From Catenulispora sp. EB89 (GTDB lineage: Bacteria; Actinomycetota; Actinomycetes; Streptomycetales; Catenulisporaceae), in contig NZ_JBGCCU010000029.1 of assembly GCF_041261445.1 (NCBI RefSeq), forward strand, positions 85,639 to 149,638: a DNA stretch of 64,000 nucleotides, written 5' to 3'. The position numbers and the translations under genes are program-made. The notes beneath the pieces were generated by a model. It was not told the DNA's origin. It worked only from the letters and a program-made list of their open reading frames with translations, and did not search any database. Position 1 is the first letter of the stretch. Each line of letters opens with the position of its first letter. This document shows positions 60,536 to 64,000 of this stretch, piece by piece.

Positions 60536-61663
60536 ATGAGTTTCCACTGGTTCCTGCCGACCGGCGGCGATGCCCGGCAGCTGAGCTCGTCCGTGCACGG
60601 CGCGGGGATCGGCGGCGCTTCGGGGCCGCTGCCGGTCTCCGATGGCTCCGACCGTTCCGACACTGCTCCTGGCTCCGCTCCGGCCGGCACGCGTCCGGCG
60701 ACCTTGGCGTATCTGACACAGCTCGCGCGGGCCGCCGACGATCTCGGGTTCGACGGCGTCCTCACCCCGACCGGGGCGCACTGTGAGGACGCGTGGATCG
60801 TCACCGCCGCATTGATCGCCGCGACCCGGCGGCTGCGGTTCCTGGTGGCGTTCCGGCCGGGGCTGGTGAGCCCGGTGCTGGCGGCGCAGATGGCGGCGAC
60901 GTTCCAGCGGCTGTCCGAGGGGCGGCTGCTGCTGAACGTCGTCACCGGCGGCAGCGACGCGGAGCAGCGCGGGTACGGCGACGTGCTGGACCACGACCAG
61001 CGCTACGAGCGGGCCGAGGAGTTCCTGGACGTCGTGCGCTCGGCGTGGTCCGGCAAGCCGTTCGACTACCTCGGCGGCTACCACGAGATCCGCGGCGGCC
61101 ACCTGCGCGAGCCACCGGTGCCGACACCGCGCGTCTACTTCGGCGGCTCGTCGGACCCGGCGCTGGACGTCGCTGCCAAGCACGCGGACACGTACCTGAC
61201 GTGGGGCGAGCCGGTGGCGCAGGTGGCCGAGAAGGTGGAGCGGGTGCGTGAGCGCGCGGCGAAGCTCGGACGGGAGCTCCGCTTCGGGCTGCGGATCCAC
61301 GTCCTGAGCCGGGACACGTCCGAGGAGGCGTGGCGCGCCGCCGACAAGCTCATCGCCGGACTCGACGACGCGACGGTCGCCGCCGGCCAGCAGCGCCTGG
61401 GCGCACTGGAGTCGGAGGGCCAGCGCCGCATGCTGGCCCTGCACGGCGGCGACCGCTCGCGGCTGCTGGTGGCGCCGAACCTGTGGGCCGGGATCGGACT
61501 GGTGCGCGGCGGCGCGGGGACGGCGCTGGTCGGGAGCCACGAGGAAGTGGCCGAACGGATTCAGGAGTACCGGGACGCGGGGATCGAGGAGTTCGTGTTG
61601 TCCGGGTATCCGCACTTGGAGGAGGCTTACACATTCGCGGAGTGCGTGCGGCCGCTTTTGTGA
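60536..61663 (+). CDS. ssuD: SsuD: FMNH2-dependent alkanesulfonate monooxygenase
   Basis: 375 aa from ATG 60536. It releases sulfite from alkanesulfonates using FMNH2 and O2. Nearly every family block is present: FHWFLPTGGDAR at the start, CEDAWIVTAALIAATRRLRF near 83, FRPGLVSPVLAAQMAAT, LLNVVTGGSDAEQRGYGD, DHDQRYERAEEFL near 150, YFGGSSDPALDVAAKHADTYL, LTWGEP, GLRIHVLSRDTSEEAWRAA, NLWAGIGLVRGGAGTALVGS near 310, and a closing VLSGYPHLEEAYTF. Unusual: residues about 17-52 contain a Ser/Gly/Pro-rich insertion not usual in SsuD. No SsuA/B/C genes are present; two polar-amino-acid ABC systems occupy their place. Reductant is probably supplied by the flavin reductase at 47977. Confidence 0.93.
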   Translation: MSFHWFLPTGGDARQLSSSVHGAGIGGASGPLPVSDGSDRSDTAPGSAPAGTRPATLAYLTQLARAADDLGFDGVLTPTGAHCEDAWIVTAALIAATRRLRFLVAFRPGLVSPVLAAQMAATFQRLSEGRLLLNVVTGGSDAEQRGYGDVLDHDQRYERAEEFLDVVRSAWSGKPFDYLGGYHEIRGGHLREPPVPTPRVYFGGSSDPALDVAAKHADTYLTWGEPVAQVAEKVERVRERAAKLGRELRFGLRIHVLSRDTSEEAWRAADKLIAGLDDATVAAGQQRLGALESEGQRRMLALHGGDRSRLLVAPNLWAGIGLVRGGAGTALVGSHEEVAERIQEYRDAGIEEFVLSGYPHLEEAYTFAECVRPLL

Positions 61664-61778
61664 CCCCGCGCAACTAACGCGTTTCACCGATGTTCGACCG
61701 GCCTTGGTGCGAGGGATCCTCGCCGGATGCGGGGCGGCGCATACGGTACCGGCGGAATCCTCACCCCACGGAGCCGTT

Positions 61779-63803
61779 ATGAACCACGAGCACGAAGACG
61801 CTCACTGTCAGTGCCCCCGCACCGCCGACTTCGACTCCGCCGGCCCGGCTGCGACCGGCCGGCGGTCCTTCCTGCGCAACGCGGGACTGCTGGGCGCCGG
61901 CGCGACCGCGCTGGCCTCCGGCGCCACCGTGTTCGGGCCGGCCGCGTCCGCCTCGGCCGCGACCGGCGACGCGGCCGGCGCCGCCGGTGTCGCCGCTCTG
62001 GCGTCCGCCGACGCCCGGCACGACGGCTCGAGCGTCTACGACATCACCAAGATCGACACGAGCGCCCCGGGCGCCCGCTGGGACCCGGACCCCGACAACC
62101 CGGTGTTCACCCTGGTCGTCATGCCGGACACGCAGTACATGTTCGACCAGGACCGGATCCACCCGGCGCCGATGGAGGCGTCGTTCCGCTACATCCTCAG
62201 CGGCGATGAGGACGCGAACATCGTCTTCATGGCGCACCTCGGCGACATCACGCAGAACGGCCAGGCCGGCGAGTTCGCCGCCGCCGGCTCGGTGTTCGAG
62301 ATGCTGGACCGCAAGAAGGTCGCCTACAGCGTCGTCGCCGGCAACCACGACGTCTCCGGCACCGACCAGCGCGGCGCCACGCCGTACTCGGGCACGTTCA
62401 CCAAGGCGCGCGCGGCGAAGTCCAAGACCTACGGCGGCTCGAGCCCCGACGGCTACAACACCTTCCACGTCTTCCGCGGCGGCGGCCGCGACTGGCTCCT
62501 GCTGGGCCTGGACTGGCGGCTCTCGCCGGCCGGGTTCGCCTGGGCCAACCAGGTGATCGCCGACCACCCGACGCTGCCGGTGATCGTCACCACGCACGAG
62601 ATCGCCTACGCCGACGACTCCGGCACGGCGTACCTGTCGGACTACGGCCAGCAGCTGTGGGACGGCCTGATCAAGAACCACGACCAGGTGTTCCTGACCC
62701 TCAACGGCCACTACTGGCCGCCCGGGTCCACGACGCTGAGCAACACCGCGGGCAACGACGTACACGTGCACATCACGAACTACCAGGACCGCTACTACGG
62801 CGGCGCGGCGATGATCCGCACGTACCGCTTCGACACGCGGCGCAACACGATCGACGTCTCGACGTTCTCCCCGTTCTTCCGCAGCCTGCCCACCACCGAG
62901 GTGAACGAGCAGGCCGGCCAGGAGATCGAGCTGACCTCCTCGGTCGACCGCTTCTCCATGTCGGTCGACTTCGACCAGCGCTTCAACGCATTCGCGCCGG
63001 TCCCAACCCGCCCCGCGCGCCCGGCGAACAAGATGCTGATCCACGGCACCCTGGCCTACTGGCGCTTCGACGGCGGCGGCGCCGACGGCACGGCAGTCGG
63101 TGACAAGCAGATCATCCGCGACCTGTCCGGCAAGGGCAACGACCTGCTGAAGGAGAACGTCCCCGGCACCACGGGCACACCCCTGAGCTGGTCCACCACC
63201 GAGTTCCACCCCGACCAGCCGAGCCACGGCTCCCTCCGCTTCGCCGGCCAGGGCCACCCAGTCCAGGGCGCCTGGCTACAGACGGTCCCGAACGCCCCGC
63301 TGAACGCCGAAACCTTCCAGCACGGCTACACCTTCGAGGCCTTCTTCAAGCTCCCGCCGAACTGGGACTCCTCCCAGAGCGCCTGGAGCGGCCTACTCAG
63401 CCGCTGGGGCCTCGCCAGCGAAGCCGGCAAGTCCGGCGGCAACACGGACCCCCAGGAGCCGATCGCCACCCTGAGCCTGTCCGGCGGCTCCGAACTCCAG
63501 TGGAACGTCTACCCCCTGAACCAGCCCGGCGCCTCGACCGCCTGGAGCCACCTACTGCCGCTCGGCAAGTGGTGGCACGTCGCAATCGTCAACGACGGCA
63601 AGGTGAACCGCATGTACGTCGACGGCTGCGAGGAAGGCCGCAACCCCGCGACCCCCGCCATCGGCATCACAACGCTGAACCACTCCTGGCTCCTCGGCGG
63701 CTACGAGTACAACGGCAGCATCAACCAGATCCACAACGGCTGGCTCGGCGATGTCCGCATCACCAACCGGCCACTCCGCATCGACGAGTTCATGAACGCC
63801 TGA
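61779..63803 (+). CDS. Tat-exported calcineurin-like phosphoesterase with C-terminal LamG-like domain
   Basis: 674 aa from ATG 61779, with GGAG upstream. The twin-arginine motif GRRSFLRNAG at 27-36 directs folded export. The metallophosphoesterase domain (about 105-420) has VVMPDTQYM, AHLGDITQNG (metal-binding Asp), AGNHDVSG near 187 (the Asn-His signature), TTHEIAYADD, and LNGHYWPPG near 311. Residues about 430-674 contain a concanavalin/LamG-like jellyroll (GTLAYWRFDGGGADGTAV, EAFFKLPPNWDSSQSAWSG, WWHVAIVNDGKVNRMYVDG). The pair resembles secreted phosphatases or nucleotide hydrolases of actinobacteria. Its 115-base upstream gap holds no gene. Confidence 0.87.
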   Translation: MNHEHEDAHCQCPRTADFDSAGPAATGRRSFLRNAGLLGAGATALASGATVFGPAASASAATGDAAGAAGVAALASADARHDGSSVYDITKIDTSAPGARWDPDPDNPVFTLVVMPDTQYMFDQDRIHPAPMEASFRYILSGDEDANIVFMAHLGDITQNGQAGEFAAAGSVFEMLDRKKVAYSVVAGNHDVSGTDQRGATPYSGTFTKARAAKSKTYGGSSPDGYNTFHVFRGGGRDWLLLGLDWRLSPAGFAWANQVIADHPTLPVIVTTHEIAYADDSGTAYLSDYGQQLWDGLIKNHDQVFLTLNGHYWPPGSTTLSNTAGNDVHVHITNYQDRYYGGAAMIRTYRFDTRRNTIDVSTFSPFFRSLPTTEVNEQAGQEIELTSSVDRFSMSVDFDQRFNAFAPVPTRPARPANKMLIHGTLAYWRFDGGGADGTAVGDKQIIRDLSGKGNDLLKENVPGTTGTPLSWSTTEFHPDQPSHGSLRFAGQGHPVQGAWLQTVPNAPLNAETFQHGYTFEAFFKLPPNWDSSQSAWSGLLSRWGLASEAGKSGGNTDPQEPIATLSLSGGSELQWNVYPLNQPGASTAWSHLLPLGKWWHVAIVNDGKVNRMYVDGCEEGRNPATPAIGITTLNHSWLLGGYEYNGSINQIHNGWLGDVRITNRPLRIDEFMNA

Positions 63804-63829
63804 CCTCGGGGCGTTTACGTCGGTGGTAG

Positions 63830-63874
63830 AGGGCGCCGGGCCGCGTGCTTCCGCGGCTCGGCGCCCTGGTTTTT
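63830..63874 (+). terminator. Intrinsic terminator
   Basis: A 16-base stem with one G-T pair (63830-63845 with 63852-63867), a 6-base loop, and five T residues shortly after. It closes the phosphoesterase gene. Confidence 0.88.
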
Positions 63875-64000
63875 GGCACGGGGCTGCGCGACCGGCCATG
63901 TGGCGAGGGGGTCCGAAGGACCATGTGGGGTGTTGGTTCTGGGTCCCTCGCCGCGTCGACGGGCGAAGCCAACCTGGCCGGGCTGGTGGTGTCCAGCCGG
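63875..64000. other. No recognisable feature
   Basis: The last 126 bases contain no gene with a convincing start, ribosome site or coding bias. Confidence 0.5.

Overview
The window is chromosomal DNA from a very GC-rich actinomycete. Support for this comes from strong GC bias at third codon positions, GTG and TTG starts, TAnnnT -10 boxes with leaderless starts, a SAV2177/DUF574-type methyltransferase, a CtpI-type P-ATPase, and many Tat, Sec and lipoprotein exports. It looks like a soil saprophyte related to Streptomyces or Catenulispora; the genus is an inference. I see no rRNA, tRNA, CRISPR array, prophage or insertion sequence. Repeats are confined to low-complexity coding tracts and terminator hairpins.

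Layout. 1-6.4 kb: end of an aminotransferase, a Sfp-type phosphopantetheinyl transferase coupled to an SGNH hydrolase, an HSL-type esterase, an amino acid permease, and a MarR/DHA2-exporter operon behind three tandem operator-like boxes. 6.5-10.9 kb: a large secreted beta-helix protein with three copies of a beta-sandwich module, then a beta-carbonic anhydrase and TetR regulator diverging over two near-identical palindromes. 11-22.6 kb: a Ser/Thr kinase, a flavodoxin-like reductase, a repeat protein of unknown function, a 1528-aa CtpI-type P-ATPase with two small unknown proteins beside it, a membrane-anchored DsbA-like protein and a VOC protein. 22.7-26.2 kb: a three-gene operon of two GT4 glycosyltransferases around a DUF2334 deacetylase-like protein. 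26.2-32 kb: a TetR repressor facing a tandem pair of alpha/beta hydrolases, a repeat-bearing lipoprotein, and a two-component system. 32-42.1 kb: secreted beta-propeller, PHB-depolymerase-type esterase, small hydrolase, methyltransferase, VOC protein, WYL regulator, and a secreted GH87-like alpha-1,3-glucanase with duplicated accessory domains. 42.4-47.9 kb: two paralogous APC permeases flanking a GntR regulator and an MFS transporter.

48-61.7 kb is the most coherent system: an organosulfur-scavenging island of two outward-reading operons around a GNAT gene. The minus-strand operon encodes four luciferase-like (LLM) flavin monooxygenases and a flavin reductase. The plus-strand operon encodes two complete polar-amino-acid-type ABC importers and a clear SsuD alkanesulfonate monooxygenase. 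Each operon is preceded by a tiny unannotated leader peptide sharing RRH(I/V)DLxR(I/V)xSALCP, and upstream of each leader lies a shared element (18 of 23 bases identical, same orientation and similar spacing). This predicts sulfur- or cysteine-responsive control of both operons, with the flavin reductase feeding all five monooxygenases. The window closes with a Tat-exported phosphoesterase fused to a LamG-like domain and a strong terminator.
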